From SVEL01 sp045126215 (GTDB taxonomy: Bacteria > Bacillota > Clostridia > Lachnospirales > Lachnospiraceae), in NCBI GenBank assembly GCA_045126215.1, contig JBGVOD010000040.1, positions 1-64,000 on the forward strand: a stretch of 64,000 nucleotides of DNA, read 5' to 3'. The notes beneath the pieces are model-generated. The model saw only the letters and a list, made by a program, of their open reading frames with translations, had not been told where the DNA came from and searched no databases. This document shows, piece after piece, positions 7,318 to 17,370 of the stretch (position 1 is the stretch's first letter; every line of letters starts with the position of its first letter). A program made the translations under genes and the position numbers.

Positions 7318-7863
7318 CTATTTTTCTGTATATAAAGTGCTTTCAGATATTATCAAGTTCCAGTGTTTTTTATAAACACCATTTATCAGCGGATATAAAA
7401 TCCAAGATAGAATAACTAGTGATTTAATATGATAATTTGCAAATTCAACTGCCCATTTAGTCGCTTCATATTCATCAGGAATATTATAATATATGAATAA
7501 TTCTAATTCTTTTTTATTTTTTACCTGCAAGTAATTTTTATATTGAGTGATATTTATCATATCAGATGGATTAGATATATTCCCTATTTTATGATGCCCA
7601 ACCTCATGTAATAGTGACATTAAAAAAACAGGTAAATCGTATTCTAATCCTACAAACTTAACATACCTTTTGAACAATTCGTCGTGCATATCACTGTAAA
7701 GAAAACTCCATGTGATATAATATATAATAAAATTTTCTTTTAATGGAATGTTTACATAGCTAAATTCATCTGAACTATATAAAAATGGACAATCAAATTT
7801 ATACAATTTTCCATACACATTTAATATTAAATTAATTAATTTAGTTATTAATTTATATTTCAA
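7318..7863 (-). CDS. small zincin-type metalloprotease
   Basis: 181 aa. HEVGHH (H86, E87, H90) is the HExxH zinc site, and EYEATKWAVEFA about 40 residues later can give the third ligand, as in compact gluzincins of the ImmA/IrrE style. N-terminal and C-terminal hydrophobic stretches (residues 1-20 and 145-165) may attach it to membrane. It lies between tail-fibre genes and early genes; its stop is next to promoter 7289-7317. Substrate unknown. Confidence 0.65.
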   Translation of the reverse strand: MKYKLITKLINLILNVYGKLYKFDCPFLYSSDEFSYVNIPLKENFIIYYITWSFLYSDMHDELFKRYVKFVGLEYDLPVFLMSLLHEVGHHKIGNISNPSDMINITQYKNYLQVKNKKELELFIYYNIPDEYEATKWAVEFANYHIKSLVILSWILYPLINGVYKKHWNLIISESTLYTEK

Positions 7864-7871
7864 ATTATATC

Positions 7872-10244
7872 CTAAAAACTTGTTTGTGATGGTGCATATG
7901 GAACTGTATAGTCTACGATGATATTATTTATATAAGAATCACCTGAATAAAACATAGCATTACAACAATCCTGGATAGAAGAATCAGCAGAATTTTTAGC
8001 TGTAAAAGCACCTGAAGTATTTCTATATCCCCCTGTAATACTGGCTAATTGATAGATATAATTACTTGAATCAGATGTTCTGTTATATGTTAATGTAATA
8101 TCAAATTCATAATTATCAGTAGTTACTGCACTGATTTGTATTGTTATATTTTTTGAATTTGGGTTAATTTTAAATGGAAAATATTTACCTCTAAAAACAA
8201 AAATACCAGTAGCACTAGAAAAGCTATATGGATCATAAGCAAGTGGTGAAATTCTAAAAGACTTCAATAATCTTCCCGAAGTAGACCCATATGTACCTGT
8301 ATACCATTGCTCAGAATAGCTACTTTGGTTTGTGTAAATGTACATCCAACATGGTTTTTGCCATACTACCGGAATTACATTCTCATAAAATCCTCTAAAT
8401 AATTTTGTAACGTCATCAATCACAAATATTCTACCAGTAGAAGAATTAATATAAGCTTTATTGCCAATAAAACATATATCTTCTAATTCTTCATTAAAGC
8501 CATCAGGCAACATTAATCTTATTCTTTTTACTGTCTGCCCCGTTAAATTAGTAACAATCAACATATGAGAAGAATGAGTAGAATTTGGATAGACTGTCCT
8601 ATAGTCTGTCAAGACTGTACAGATATAATTATAGTGACTACCATTAGAAACTGAATCATAAATTGCACACCCCTGTTCTATCCCATTATAATATTCTATT
8701 GGGCATTGAGTCCACGGCACGAAACTAGGCGTATTAGAAGTAGATGCACTAGGAGTTGTATATATACTAAAAGCAGGTCTACTTGCAAGATATCCTACAT
8801 AAAATTTACTGTTATAAGGACCATTCCCTATTGCAAAGTTCCAATACCATTCATTTGTAGTAATTACACTTCCAGTATTATCTGAAAATCTATATTTGTA
8901 CACCTGTGAATAATCATCGTTTACATCACTAGTATTAAATCCAGTGGCGTAAATATATCCATTATAATAATTAAGATTATTATAATGACCCTTTTTAGAA
9001 GGAGATTTTGTAGAAACTGCTAATGTTGAGGGTGTGATTCTATGGATTTGTGGACTTGACATTAAATCAGAAGTACTTATAGATGCCATATATAAATATG
9101 TGCCATCCGAGGTCATGCCCTGACACATTCTGCCAGTTCCTGGTGCTACCTGCCCTAGATATGATGGTGTTACTCTCATATCTATATCTGTAGAATAATT
9201 AATGCTATCTACGGCTAATATGTTGTAACTGGCACCATCGTACACAAGAGTTACTTTATCTTGGGCACATATATCATTAGTACGTATGTTATGACTCCTA
9301 TATTTCAAAGAAAGAGCGCCAGTATTATTTATGTTCAAAGTAGCATTTACAGGAACATCATATAAGAATTTTATTATAAAAATTTGTCCTGAAGTTAATG
9401 TGAATACATCTGATAAGGTTACAGTTTTTGCTGTAGTTGAAGCAGCTGTTTCGCACACCCCATAAAAAACTTCTTTTTGATTATTTGTATTTCCTAAAAT
9501 CCCATCTTCATGTTCATATCCATTAACATATAATCTAAAGCTTTTAACAGTCATGTTTACAATACTGGCATTTGGAGAGCCGATACCAAAATCTGTTGTA
9601 CCTTCAAATGTTAGTGCTGTTGGCGGGGCAAATACTAGAGAGTTATCTTTGTATATCTCCCATTTTCCATCAGATAAAATTTTAACTTTAAGAGTAGAAT
9701 TATTAAAATAATCTTTGCTGGTGATTGTACTATCTTGCCAGCCAGTTGTACTATCCCAAACTGACCATGTTCCTGTTTGATACCTATAAATTAACCCAGC
9801 ATTAGAAGTCCCATCTAAGTCTTTGAACCTGAATAAATCATTATGTCTTGTTGTATCTGACATATTCATGGAAGTAATTTCAATTTCGTAAGAGTTATTT
9901 TTCCTTAAGAATTCCCCGGGAAGTATAGCATAGCAACTACTAGAATTAAATACTAACCCACTAGAACTTATTGATACATTTTGTAGTTCTATGGGTTCAT
10001 AAGAAATAAGGTCAATAGCAGAAGTTAAAAAATCAAAATATAACCCTTTAGATAAAGGAAGTACCTCTGGCATTTCAACTTCTCTATAATAAGGAACCCC
10101 TTCAATTATAGGTGTTGGAGTTAATCCAGAAGAAGATACTACTTCTGAACCATTTTTTACAAATCCTGTTGTGTCTTTTTCTCCAACAAGCTTCAATCTA
10201 TCTATTATTTTATCTAATATTTTGTATAAATTTGTTTCGGCCAT
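7872..10244 (-). CDS. tail fibre / receptor-binding protein with a beta-propeller
   Basis: 790 aa. A short helical N-terminus (LYKILDKIIDRLK) may trimerise or attach to the tail. Residues about 60-250 look like a LamG/concanavalin-type sandwich; about 350-640 show repeated SDGTYLYMAS, YNGYIYATGF and GNKAYINSSTG units of a beta-propeller. The last 130 residues are beta-rich. Likely a distal host-recognition protein. It ends the fibre operon, with no clear terminator after it. Confidence 0.65.
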   Translation of the reverse strand: MAETNLYKILDKIIDRLKLVGEKDTTGFVKNGSEVVSSSGLTPTPIIEGVPYYREVEMPEVLPLSKGLYFDFLTSAIDLISYEPIELQNVSISSSGLVFNSSSCYAILPGEFLRKNNSYEIEITSMNMSDTTRHNDLFRFKDLDGTSNAGLIYRYQTGTWSVWDSTTGWQDSTITSKDYFNNSTLKVKILSDGKWEIYKDNSLVFAPPTALTFEGTTDFGIGSPNASIVNMTVKSFRLYVNGYEHEDGILGNTNNQKEVFYGVCETAASTTAKTVTLSDVFTLTSGQIFIIKFLYDVPVNATLNINNTGALSLKYRSHNIRTNDICAQDKVTLVYDGASYNILAVDSINYSTDIDMRVTPSYLGQVAPGTGRMCQGMTSDGTYLYMASISTSDLMSSPQIHRITPSTLAVSTKSPSKKGHYNNLNYYNGYIYATGFNTSDVNDDYSQVYKYRFSDNTGSVITTNEWYWNFAIGNGPYNSKFYVGYLASRPAFSIYTTPSASTSNTPSFVPWTQCPIEYYNGIEQGCAIYDSVSNGSHYNYICTVLTDYRTVYPNSTHSSHMLIVTNLTGQTVKRIRLMLPDGFNEELEDICFIGNKAYINSSTGRIFVIDDVTKLFRGFYENVIPVVWQKPCWMYIYTNQSSYSEQWYTGTYGSTSGRLLKSFRISPLAYDPYSFSSATGIFVFRGKYFPFKINPNSKNITIQISAVTTDNYEFDITLTYNRTSDSSNYIYQLASITGGYRNTSGAFTAKNSADSSIQDCCNAMFYSGDSYINNIIVDYTVPYAPSQTSF

Positions 10245-10251
10245 TTCTTAT

Positions 10252-11547
10252 TTATTTCCATGTTCCTTTTGCATACAAATTTAATCCAATTGATTTCATG
10301 CCACTACTAGCTGAAATTGCTATTATAGTTCCTGTGTATGTTAATGGTGTAGTACTAGTATAATTAGCTGCCCAAACAGAGGCATCCCCACTGTCTAAAA
10401 ATACTAATTTCATTGGGGTGTTATGTTTAAATGCAACTGGAAAAGCAAAAGAATCTAAAATAGTTGCATAATATAAATTGTGCCATGGATTATTAACATT
10501 AATATTAATAGCAGAATTTTTATACCAACATTCTAAAACACCATTATTCCATTTTCTCCATGTCCAATTACCATTAGCACCATCTTCAAAACCTTGTGAT
10601 ATATCTAATTTATTTTCATAAATATCACTTAAAGCTTCATAAATAACTTTATTCTGTACTGGATTTTCTGAAGAACTAGATAATGTACTGTCTATATCTG
10701 ATTTATTCACTTTACTGCTTAAACCAGCTTGAACTACATAACCAGATACTGGGTTTGTCCTTGATGTAAGCCCAACTGGATCATCTATTACATCAGATTT
10801 ATTTAATTTAGTATCTAAACTACTTTCTATATCAGGAAGTGCATCTATTACCCATCTCCCCCAAGTACTGCCATTATTAGTTGAAGTTCTATGCCAGATA
10901 AAACCAGTTGCTAAATAAGTTGTTGATTCAGTATATTTTTGTATTATGGTATTACCACTTGCAGAAGGTTTAATGACTTCTAGTATGCCTTCCCCCGTGT
11001 CATCTTTAGGCTTATTACTTTTATTGACTAATGAATCAACCCAGTATACACCAGGTGTTGTATAAGAATCAAAATTAGCAACAGTATCCATGATACCAAA
11101 TCCTTTTCCATTATAGGCTTCAAGGAGTGAGGTATTTGCTTTACTGACTAATGTTGTATTTAATTCATTTATTGCTGCTACTAAATTTGATTTAACAGTT
11201 GTTGTTAAATTAGCTTTATTACCTATGTCATTATTTACATTGGTTATTCCAGTATATACAGCGCCGCTTTGAATTGGCTTTGTTGAATTTTGAGTTATAG
11301 AATTTATAACATCTGAGGTTTCAACTTTGCTACTTAATTCTGTATTAATTGTTGATAAAGCTTCATAAATAATCGAATTTTGAACAGGATTTGTAGAAGA
11401 ATTTGATAATTCATTATCTACTACATAATCTGAAGTATTTAATTTGCTATTTAAAGCAGTATTTATAGTAGATATATCATCTCTTGCCTGTTCATCTTTT
11501 ATATTATATGTCTGATTACTCAGTGTAATGGTTTTTATATCTGCCAT
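10252..11547 (-). CDS. tail fibre with repeated NPVQN segments
   Basis: 431 aa. The shaft carries repeats around NPVQNSIIYEAL, NPVSGYVVQAGL and NPVQNKVIYEAL, separated by KLNTSD/KVNKSD units: the usual coiled, trimeric shaft of phage fibres. Residues about 150-240 (GVYWV, NTIIQKYT, RWVIDALP) resemble a pyocin-knob. The C-terminal 110 residues (NGVLECWYK onward) look like a beta-sandwich head. The start overlaps the preceding stop by one base (TAATG). Confidence 0.75.
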   Translation of the reverse strand: MADIKTITLSNQTYNIKDEQARDDISTINTALNSKLNTSDYVVDNELSNSSTNPVQNSIIYEALSTINTELSSKVETSDVINSITQNSTKPIQSGAVYTGITNVNNDIGNKANLTTTVKSNLVAAINELNTTLVSKANTSLLEAYNGKGFGIMDTVANFDSYTTPGVYWVDSLVNKSNKPKDDTGEGILEVIKPSASGNTIIQKYTESTTYLATGFIWHRTSTNNGSTWGRWVIDALPDIESSLDTKLNKSDVIDDPVGLTSRTNPVSGYVVQAGLSSKVNKSDIDSTLSSSSENPVQNKVIYEALSDIYENKLDISQGFEDGANGNWTWRKWNNGVLECWYKNSAININVNNPWHNLYYATILDSFAFPVAFKHNTPMKLVFLDSGDASVWAANYTSTTPLTYTGTIIAISASSGMKSIGLNLYAKGTWK

Positions 11548-12155
11548 TATTTCACCTCTTCTTGTTCTTCTATATGAGTTGCTAATAATTCATATGCAAC
11601 ATTATACTCTTTTTCACCATTCTCATTTAATTTAAAGTATGTTCTCGAGTGTAATTCACCAGTTACAATTAATTTATCTCCAACTAACATATTATCTACT
11701 TTTGTGGCTAAGCCACCCCAACAGGTAACTGGTAAATAATTATTAATTTTTTGACCATTATTAGTGAAAATATTATTTGCAAGAGTAAAATGAATATTTT
11801 TCTTGCCTTTTGAGGTAATTCTTAACTCATTAATCTTGCAAATTCTACCGTCTATAATAAATTTATTATTTACATCTTCTTGAATAGTAGGAAAATCCTG
11901 GTAAGTAAAAACATAAACATGTACTTTATTCTTACCATTTTCTAATTGCTCTGTATATGAACGAATTTGACCAGTTAATTCTACCCTGTCTAATTCTTTG
12001 TATTTATTTATGTGCTTCTTGAATTTTATAATAACACTATCTTCTTTTTTGTCTTTTCTTTGTGTTATTACATCTGCTTGATAATAATCAACACAATTAA
12101 CTGTATGAGATGGTCGGATGTTTCGCACTATTCCTTGAAGTATAATCTCATTCAT
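11547..12155 (-). CDS. tandem-OB-fold ssDNA-binding-like protein
   Basis: 202 aa from the ATG at 12155, chosen for AAAGGTAGGTGAG just upstream; an earlier in-frame ATG at 12182 overlaps the preceding gene and lacks a site. Two SSB-like OB units are visible: residues 1-98 (IILQGIVRNIRPSHT) and 100-200 (FIIDGRICKINELR, NYLPVTCWGGLA). No acidic C-terminal tail typical of bacterial SSB beyond EEQEEVK. Odd location between fibre genes; a separate gp32-like SSB sits at 42805-43629. Confidence 0.7.
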   Translation of the reverse strand: MNEIILQGIVRNIRPSHTVNCVDYYQADVITQRKDKKEDSVIIKFKKHINKYKELDRVELTGQIRSYTEQLENGKNKVHVYVFTYQDFPTIQEDVNNKFIIDGRICKINELRITSKGKKNIHFTLANNIFTNNGQKINNYLPVTCWGGLATKVDNMLVGDKLIVTGELHSRTYFKLNENGEKEYNVAYELLATHIEEQEEVK

Positions 12156-12166
12156 CTCACCTACCT

Positions 12167-13135
12167 TTATACTTTTACCCAAACTCTATTGTTTACAACC
12201 ACAGTATTCCATTTTTCATAAGAAGGGATTTCCGAAACATATCCTACAATCCTATCAGGATAAAGTATTTTTTCAAGCCTATTCATTCTAGCTAATTTAC
12301 CACCAGGTGCAGTTTTTAGTGCATCACCAACTTTAACTTTTTCTCTTTTTTCTACATATGCAAGCACCCTACCTGAAACAGCAATTGGAACATTGCCCTC
12401 TTCTTTCTTTCCTATAACCATACCAAAAGTATCAGATATAATATATGCACATGATGATTCTTTATATTTTCTAGATGCTTTTAACTTACCGTTTCCTGAT
12501 TCAATTACACAAATACCAGGAGTATTTATCTCGCATCTTCTAAATTCTGCAAAATCATTCCATGCTGCACCAAAAATAACACCAGTATCATCGAAATAAA
12601 TACCCTTTGTGTTTTCAGAAGCATCCCTGGCTCCTGCATGATATACGGATTTATTTGTATTATCATCTGTTTCTGCAACACCTAATATGTAAAACACGCC
12701 TGCAGGCGCAGATGAAGTTTTTAAATGGTTAGCATTTTCAGCTATAATTGCTTCACTGGCTTTTGGTACAAGTGTATTTCCATTCAATATATCACCAATA
12801 ATATCATTTAAATTACTGTTGCTGTACGATACATTTTCAGCGCTTGTCTTTGGATAAATATCACTCCCAATATCATTTGTTAATTGAACAGAAGTAGCAG
12901 TTAAAGAAAAACCTTCAGTTGTTTTATGAAAAGCACCATTATCTACTATACTTTTTGTTTGAGCTTTTATAACTTTTGAATCGTTTGATATATTTGTAGA
13001 ATCCTCGCTGCCAATAACTAAATAGCCGTCTTTTAGATATAAAGGCTCTCCAAAATCTAATGCTACATCGTTTTCTATAACTTCGCTTAAATTTTTCTTG
13101 GTTCTTTTTAATTTTATCTTTTGAATATCACTCAT
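12167..13135 (-). CDS. tail fibre/appendage protein with G2-peptidase-like C-terminus
   Basis: 322 aa. The N-terminus (KIKLKRTKKN, LDFGEPLYLKDGYLVIG) resembles hyaluronidase-type fibre openings. Residues about 190-300 (WNDFAEFRRCE, DTFGMVIG, VAVSGRVLAYV, KVGDALKTAPGG) look like the intramolecular chaperone/auto-protease (peptidase G2-like) domain that trims trimeric fibres. The start overlaps the deformylase stop by 8 bases. Family call is moderate. Confidence 0.6.
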   Translation of the reverse strand: MSDIQKIKLKRTKKNLSEVIENDVALDFGEPLYLKDGYLVIGSEDSTNISNDSKVIKAQTKSIVDNGAFHKTTEGFSLTATSVQLTNDIGSDIYPKTSAENVSYSNSNLNDIIGDILNGNTLVPKASEAIIAENANHLKTSSAPAGVFYILGVAETDDNTNKSVYHAGARDASENTKGIYFDDTGVIFGAAWNDFAEFRRCEINTPGICVIESGNGKLKASRKYKESSCAYIISDTFGMVIGKKEEGNVPIAVSGRVLAYVEKREKVKVGDALKTAPGGKLARMNRLEKILYPDRIVGYVSEIPSYEKWNTVVVNNRVWVKV

Positions 13136-13787
13136 TCGACATTCCTTCTAACTTTGTTTCGCCCTTATACACACTTTCCATAAATTTTCGGGCATCATCT
13201 ATCTGTTTTAATTCTTTATCTTCTTGTATTTCTTGTGTCATTTCTTTTTGTTTTAAATCTAAAGCATCTAAATACGCTTCAATAACTTCCTGCCTTTCAT
13301 CTTCTGAAGCCCTGTCAAAATCTTCATCTAATTCTAGCCCAACATCAGACAATAATAATCCATCAAGGTGATCCATTTCATGTTGAAAAACAATAGCCGC
13401 TAAACCTATTAATTTTCTACTTAATGGCTTAGACATCGGATCTTGGTACATGACCTCAATTTCATTATTTCTTGGTCTGACATATTCTTTATTTGGAATA
13501 GAAGAACATTTCTCTCTTGATAACTGTAACCCTTTTGCGGTTACGATAATAGGATTAATAAAAGTTTTTATTTCTCTATCCTTAAAGTCAATGCAAAATA
13601 TTCTTCTACTGTACCCAATTGCCGGAGCTGATAAAGAAGTTAAATTTTTTTCTCTCATCACCTTTTTAATGCTAGAGATAATCTCTCTTGCTTCTTTATT
13701 TTGAGTTCTTAAATCAATTTCAACAGCTCTCTCGCTTAATTTTAATTCATCATTTTCCAGTGTTAATATTTCTTTCAATTCACCCAT
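13128..13787 (-). CDS. def: peptide deformylase
   Basis: 219 aa. Removes formyl groups from nascent N-terminal methionine. Metal-binding motif QHEMDHLDG (H136, E137, H140) and C94 in EKCSS (usual EGCLS) give the three ligands; motif 1 is LSAPAIG (usual GLAAPQIG), losing the common Gln. A charged helical tail (residues 150-219) is longer than host enzymes. Located among tail-fibre genes with GGAGATGACTA before the ATG. Activity on ribosomes is likely but the motif changes leave room for another role. Confidence 0.85.
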   Translation of the reverse strand: MGELKEILTLENDELKLSERAVEIDLRTQNKEAREIISSIKKVMREKNLTSLSAPAIGYSRRIFCIDFKDREIKTFINPIIVTAKGLQLSREKCSSIPNKEYVRPRNNEIEVMYQDPMSKPLSRKLIGLAAIVFQHEMDHLDGLLLSDVGLELDEDFDRASEDERQEVIEAYLDALDLKQKEMTQEIQEDKELKQIDDARKFMESVYKGETKLEGMSNE

Positions 13788-13810
13788 TAGTCATCTCCAC
13801 AATAAATTTA

Positions 13811-13978
13811 TTAACTAAAACTGTTTTCTATTTTTAAAATCTTTTCTGTTCCTGACAAAGATAAGGTTACCATATCTGTATTATTATCATCTGTATAGGT
13901 ATTTAATACAGTTGCTAAATAGGTAACATCATCATCAGCAGTATATGCAAAAGTATCACCAACATCTTTTTTTGCCAT
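13811..13978 (-). CDS. small acidic protein
   Basis: 55 aa, begins MAKKDVGDTFAYTADDDV, ends KIENSFS. The Shine-Dalgarno AGGGAG overlaps the end of the 88-aa gene, and the ATG follows that stop by one base. GDTFAYTADDDVTYLATVL suggests a small beta-barrel. Probably a minor virion component given its neighbours; function unknown. Confidence 0.65.
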   Translation of the reverse strand: MAKKDVGDTFAYTADDDVTYLATVLNTYTDDNNTDMVTLSLSGTEKILKIENSFS

Positions 13979-13979
13979 T

Positions 13980-14246
13980 TTAATTCTCCCTACAAATTAA
14001 TGCATATTGTTCTGAATCATAATCAGCTAACAATGTAATTGTAAAATTATCATTTATATATTGAATAGATGAAGTATCATCTGTTAGTTGACTAGCATCT
14101 TCATCTTCTTCCACCTCTAATGTTTTGTCTAAAATTGAGTATACCTTAGCATATTGATTATCATCTTCTAATTCTATGTAATAATTTCCATCATCTGTAT
14201 ACTCACCTTCATATACTATTCCTAATTTTTTTAAAAATTCTTCCAT
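13980..14246 (-). CDS. unknown acidic protein in the tail-fibre operon
   Basis: 88 aa, strongly acidic (EDDN, EVEEDEDASQ, TDDTSS). Starts MEEFLKKLG with GGAGA upstream. Sits between an adhesin-like gene and the 55-aa ORF, one base apart from the latter. No motif recognised; a chaperone or small structural protein for the fibres is possible. Confidence 0.7.
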   Translation of the reverse strand: MEEFLKKLGIVYEGEYTDDGNYYIELEDDNQYAKVYSILDKTLEVEEDEDASQLTDDTSSIQYINDNFTITLLADYDSEQYALICREN

Positions 14247-14261
14247 TTAGTTATCTCCTTA

Positions 14262-15395
14262 TTAGATATAATAATAATAATCTGCACCTCTTATTGGCTT
14301 AGTACTTGAAATAACATTTAAAAGTGAAGTACCCTGCCTTATTTTTATCCTTGACCCAAATAATGTAACATAATTACTAGAATCTATTCCCCAGCTATTT
14401 GTCTTACCACCAACATTATTTAAAGGATTATTAACATCTGATTGATTATTTATTAAATCTCTCCATGTCTTTGGTTTTGTTAAATACAATGTAAAGTCAT
14501 TATTTTGACCTAAATCTTGTCTCCAGATAGCATAGTATGTTTTATTAGCAGTAGGAATAAACTCATCACCACCAGTATAAACAGGGGATGTTGAAGTACT
14601 AGATTCACCCCACCCAACGAATATATAACCATCCCACGGCCTAGGAATTGGGCAAGATATAGAACCTTTTGTAGTTGTACCTTTCCATATTGCATAAAGA
14701 TCAATATTAGCGTTAGTTGTATAGCTATATCCTGGTGAATAATTAGTTCCAGTACCATCTGATTTTGTATTCCATTTTGTAAATGAATAAGAAGTAGTAT
14801 TAGTTTGAGTCAGTGTAGTTGGCAATGTCCCCCTGGATGTATCTTGAAATGTAATTTTATAGCCATTAGAATAAGTACTAGCTTTTTGCCAGCTTCCTAT
14901 TCCTTCTATAACATGTGGTACATTTGCTTGTTTTGCATATGAGCTAGTTACTCCTGTACCATCATTTTTGTAATATTTCACAGTGTATGAGGATATTGCT
15001 GGAATAGTGATATCTATAGTAACAGAACTTGTATCTACTGGACCTACTCTAGCAGCAACAGTTGCAGAAACATTATATGCTTGTGATGTTTTGGTATAGG
15101 TCCAAATTACTTTTCCGTATGAATCATTACCATTAATCCAACCGTTGTTCCCGCTAGGTGCAAGATTTCCATTATATGGATTATACGGAGAAATACCCCA
15201 TATGTATATAGAAGAATTAGTATGTCCAGAATATTCTTGAAACCATACGTTCCCCCATAATTCTACAGTAACTGTAGAGCCATTATCAACTAGCCTGTAA
15301 TAAACTGCAGCCCAATATTTACTATTATAATACCCTGTAATACTTGAGGCATCTACGGCATTTCCATAATACCACGTATTTTGTGCATTTGCCAT
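14262..15395 (-). CDS. adhesin-like tail protein with InlB/Flg_new repeats
   Basis: 377 aa. The first 130 residues are an aromatic, glycine-rich beta domain (WAAVYYRLVD, SIYIWGISPYNPYNG). Residues about 150-300 contain two internalin-B-type repeats with the typical FTKWNTKSDGTGTNY...LYAIW and FVGWGES...YYAIW pattern, common in Firmicutes surface adhesins. The rest ends in DYYYYI. Likely a tail appendage that touches the host surface; repeat identity is strong, location in virion inferred. Confidence 0.7.
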   Translation of the reverse strand: MANAQNTWYYGNAVDASSITGYYNSKYWAAVYYRLVDNGSTVTVELWGNVWFQEYSGHTNSSIYIWGISPYNPYNGNLAPSGNNGWINGNDSYGKVIWTYTKTSQAYNVSATVAARVGPVDTSSVTIDITIPAISSYTVKYYKNDGTGVTSSYAKQANVPHVIEGIGSWQKASTYSNGYKITFQDTSRGTLPTTLTQTNTTSYSFTKWNTKSDGTGTNYSPGYSYTTNANIDLYAIWKGTTTKGSISCPIPRPWDGYIFVGWGESSTSTSPVYTGGDEFIPTANKTYYAIWRQDLGQNNDFTLYLTKPKTWRDLINNQSDVNNPLNNVGGKTNSWGIDSSNYVTLFGSRIKIRQGTSLLNVISSTKPIRGADYYYYI

Positions 15396-15403
15396 TTAAC
15401 TTT

Positions 15404-17350
15404 TTATCCTTTTTTCAAATTGAAAATAACAATATCATCTATTTGAGTTAAATTTGTATTGATATCAGATTTAGTATTCGCTTGTATTAATTGATTCTGA
15501 ATTTCCCCGCCAACCTCTCTAGTAATTGTATTATCAATAGTATTAATAATATTTCCTAATTCAGATTGCACACTATTATAATATGTACTACCATTAATTA
15601 TCGTGGATAATATTTTATTTATATCAGTTCTTATATTAAACATATCTTCTGCAAGTACCATTTTACCTACAGCTTTTTCTTTTGAAGTAAGCCCATTTGA
15701 ATTACTTTCTCCTGATATAATATATTTACCTGTATAATCTTTTACATTAAAATGATTTTTTAAAGTCTTATACCACCCATCATAATCTGTTTGTTTTATT
15801 AATGCACCTGGAGTATAAATCTGCAGATAAACATCTACACTTACACTAAAATTTCTAGAATCTTTTAATGTGACTATAAATTTTTTAGCATTTCCTGGTA
15901 TTTCCCAGGGCCAATTATAATTATTATTTACGATACTATTTGTAATAACACTGGTTCTTATATTAGAACCACTAGTTGCTTGTAAGGTAACTGAAAGTGA
16001 TGATACAGTTGCGCCATATTTAACAGTTCTTATAATATTCAAAAGTCTTACCCTGGAAGAGCTATTAGGTTGTATATATTGATTATATGTTATACCATTA
16101 ATAACAGCCGGGTCTATATATACCTTATAACCATCAACTGTTAAAGTAGGTCTTACATTTGCCTCTCTTAAAATAAGCCGCACACCTGTAACTACGCTTG
16201 CATCAGTCTCTATCTTTTTACTATAGCTACTAGTTTCATAAGTATATAATGAAGCGGTAACATTTTCACAGACTAGATTATTAGGACCTATCCACTCATT
16301 CAATAAAATATTTTGAACACTTTGCTTACCATCACTAATTGTTCTATCTTTACCTACAAAAGTTGCTGTATAAGTATTGCTTGTAGATTCAACTGGGGTT
16401 GCTTCATATTTCGATAAATCAAATACCATTGTCGCACCACCAGTCTGACTCCAACCTATATTAAACAATATTGATTTATTTTCTTTACTTAATACTAATT
16501 GATTGTAAAAATTAGTAGAATATGCAACTAAGTTAATATTTAACTTCGGATTAGTAACATCCAAATAAATATCATTTACTTTTTTTAACTGAGAAGCACC
16601 TAATATCTTTACAGATTTTATAGAAGAATACCCATCAAGACCATTGCTTGCATTTCTACCACACCACCTAAAAGAATATGTAGTATTAGCATCTAAACCA
16701 CTTACGGTAGCAGACATACTAGTGTTTGCGGTATCAATTTTCACCCAATTTCCCCAAGCACCGGAACCTTTTTTCACTTGATACCACCAAGGCTTACAAG
16801 TTACGTCTGATTTTGCAGAAATTAAAACTTGATTAAAAATATTTGTATTTGTCTTAACATCACTTTGTGTTATTTTTGGAACTGTTCTGTCTATTTTTCC
16901 TAAGGTTACTGTTCCTCCACAGTTAGACACAGTATAATAGAAAATACCAACTAAGAAAACTACATTTAAATTCTTAGTTCCGTCATTGCCATGAGATACA
17001 TTTACAGTATTTGATGTTGAAAATCCCCATTTTGCACAATTGTAGGTATCATAATTAGGGCCATCTACCCATGCTTGAGTATCAACTGGATGATTAGCAG
17101 ATCCTATCCAACCACTGTATCCTGCTGCACTGAAGTGTCCGTTTGAAGAAAATACTTTAGTACCATTTATGCTTATATAACAATAGGTATCATAATAAGG
17201 AACAGCGCCACCATTGGTACTTAGTGTCCATTTAATTGTTGAAGAATTTGTCTTGACATCTTGATATGTTTCTTCTATTTTCAAGGAAAGATATCTACCA
17301 TCTTTTCCCACATAATTATAACTACTGAAAGTTTTAGAAGCGTATGCCAT
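15404..17350 (-). CDS. tail protein, DUF859-like with fibronectin-type domain
   Basis: 648 aa. The N-terminal 160 residues (SLKIEETYQDV, STIKWTLSTNGG, CYISINGTKVF) resemble the DUF859 family of siphovirus/prophage fibre proteins. A fibronectin-III-like unit follows at about 165-250 (ITQSDVKTNTNIFNQVLISA ... TTYSFRWCGRN). The C-terminus (about 570-648) is helical with an end-on coiled region. First gene of the fibre block; no TTGA-type promoter in front. Confidence 0.65.
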   Translation of the reverse strand: MAYASKTFSSYNYVGKDGRYLSLKIEETYQDVKTNSSTIKWTLSTNGGAVPYYDTYCYISINGTKVFSSNGHFSAAGYSGWIGSANHPVDTQAWVDGPNYDTYNCAKWGFSTSNTVNVSHGNDGTKNLNVVFLVGIFYYTVSNCGGTVTLGKIDRTVPKITQSDVKTNTNIFNQVLISAKSDVTCKPWWYQVKKGSGAWGNWVKIDTANTSMSATVSGLDANTTYSFRWCGRNASNGLDGYSSIKSVKILGASQLKKVNDIYLDVTNPKLNINLVAYSTNFYNQLVLSKENKSILFNIGWSQTGGATMVFDLSKYEATPVESTSNTYTATFVGKDRTISDGKQSVQNILLNEWIGPNNLVCENVTASLYTYETSSYSKKIETDASVVTGVRLILREANVRPTLTVDGYKVYIDPAVINGITYNQYIQPNSSSRVRLLNIIRTVKYGATVSSLSVTLQATSGSNIRTSVITNSIVNNNYNWPWEIPGNAKKFIVTLKDSRNFSVSVDVYLQIYTPGALIKQTDYDGWYKTLKNHFNVKDYTGKYIISGESNSNGLTSKEKAVGKMVLAEDMFNIRTDINKILSTIINGSTYYNSVQSELGNIINTIDNTITREVGGEIQNQLIQANTKSDINTNLTQIDDIVIFNLKKG

Positions 17351-17370
17351 TTTTTTTTCCTTAAATCGAA

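Noticed and set aside
9000..9400. Plus-strand ORFs within the fibre and replication genes
   Set aside because: Listed opposite-strand frames lack ribosome sites and follow the codon shadow of confident leftward genes; only 48232-50214 is a real rightward pair.
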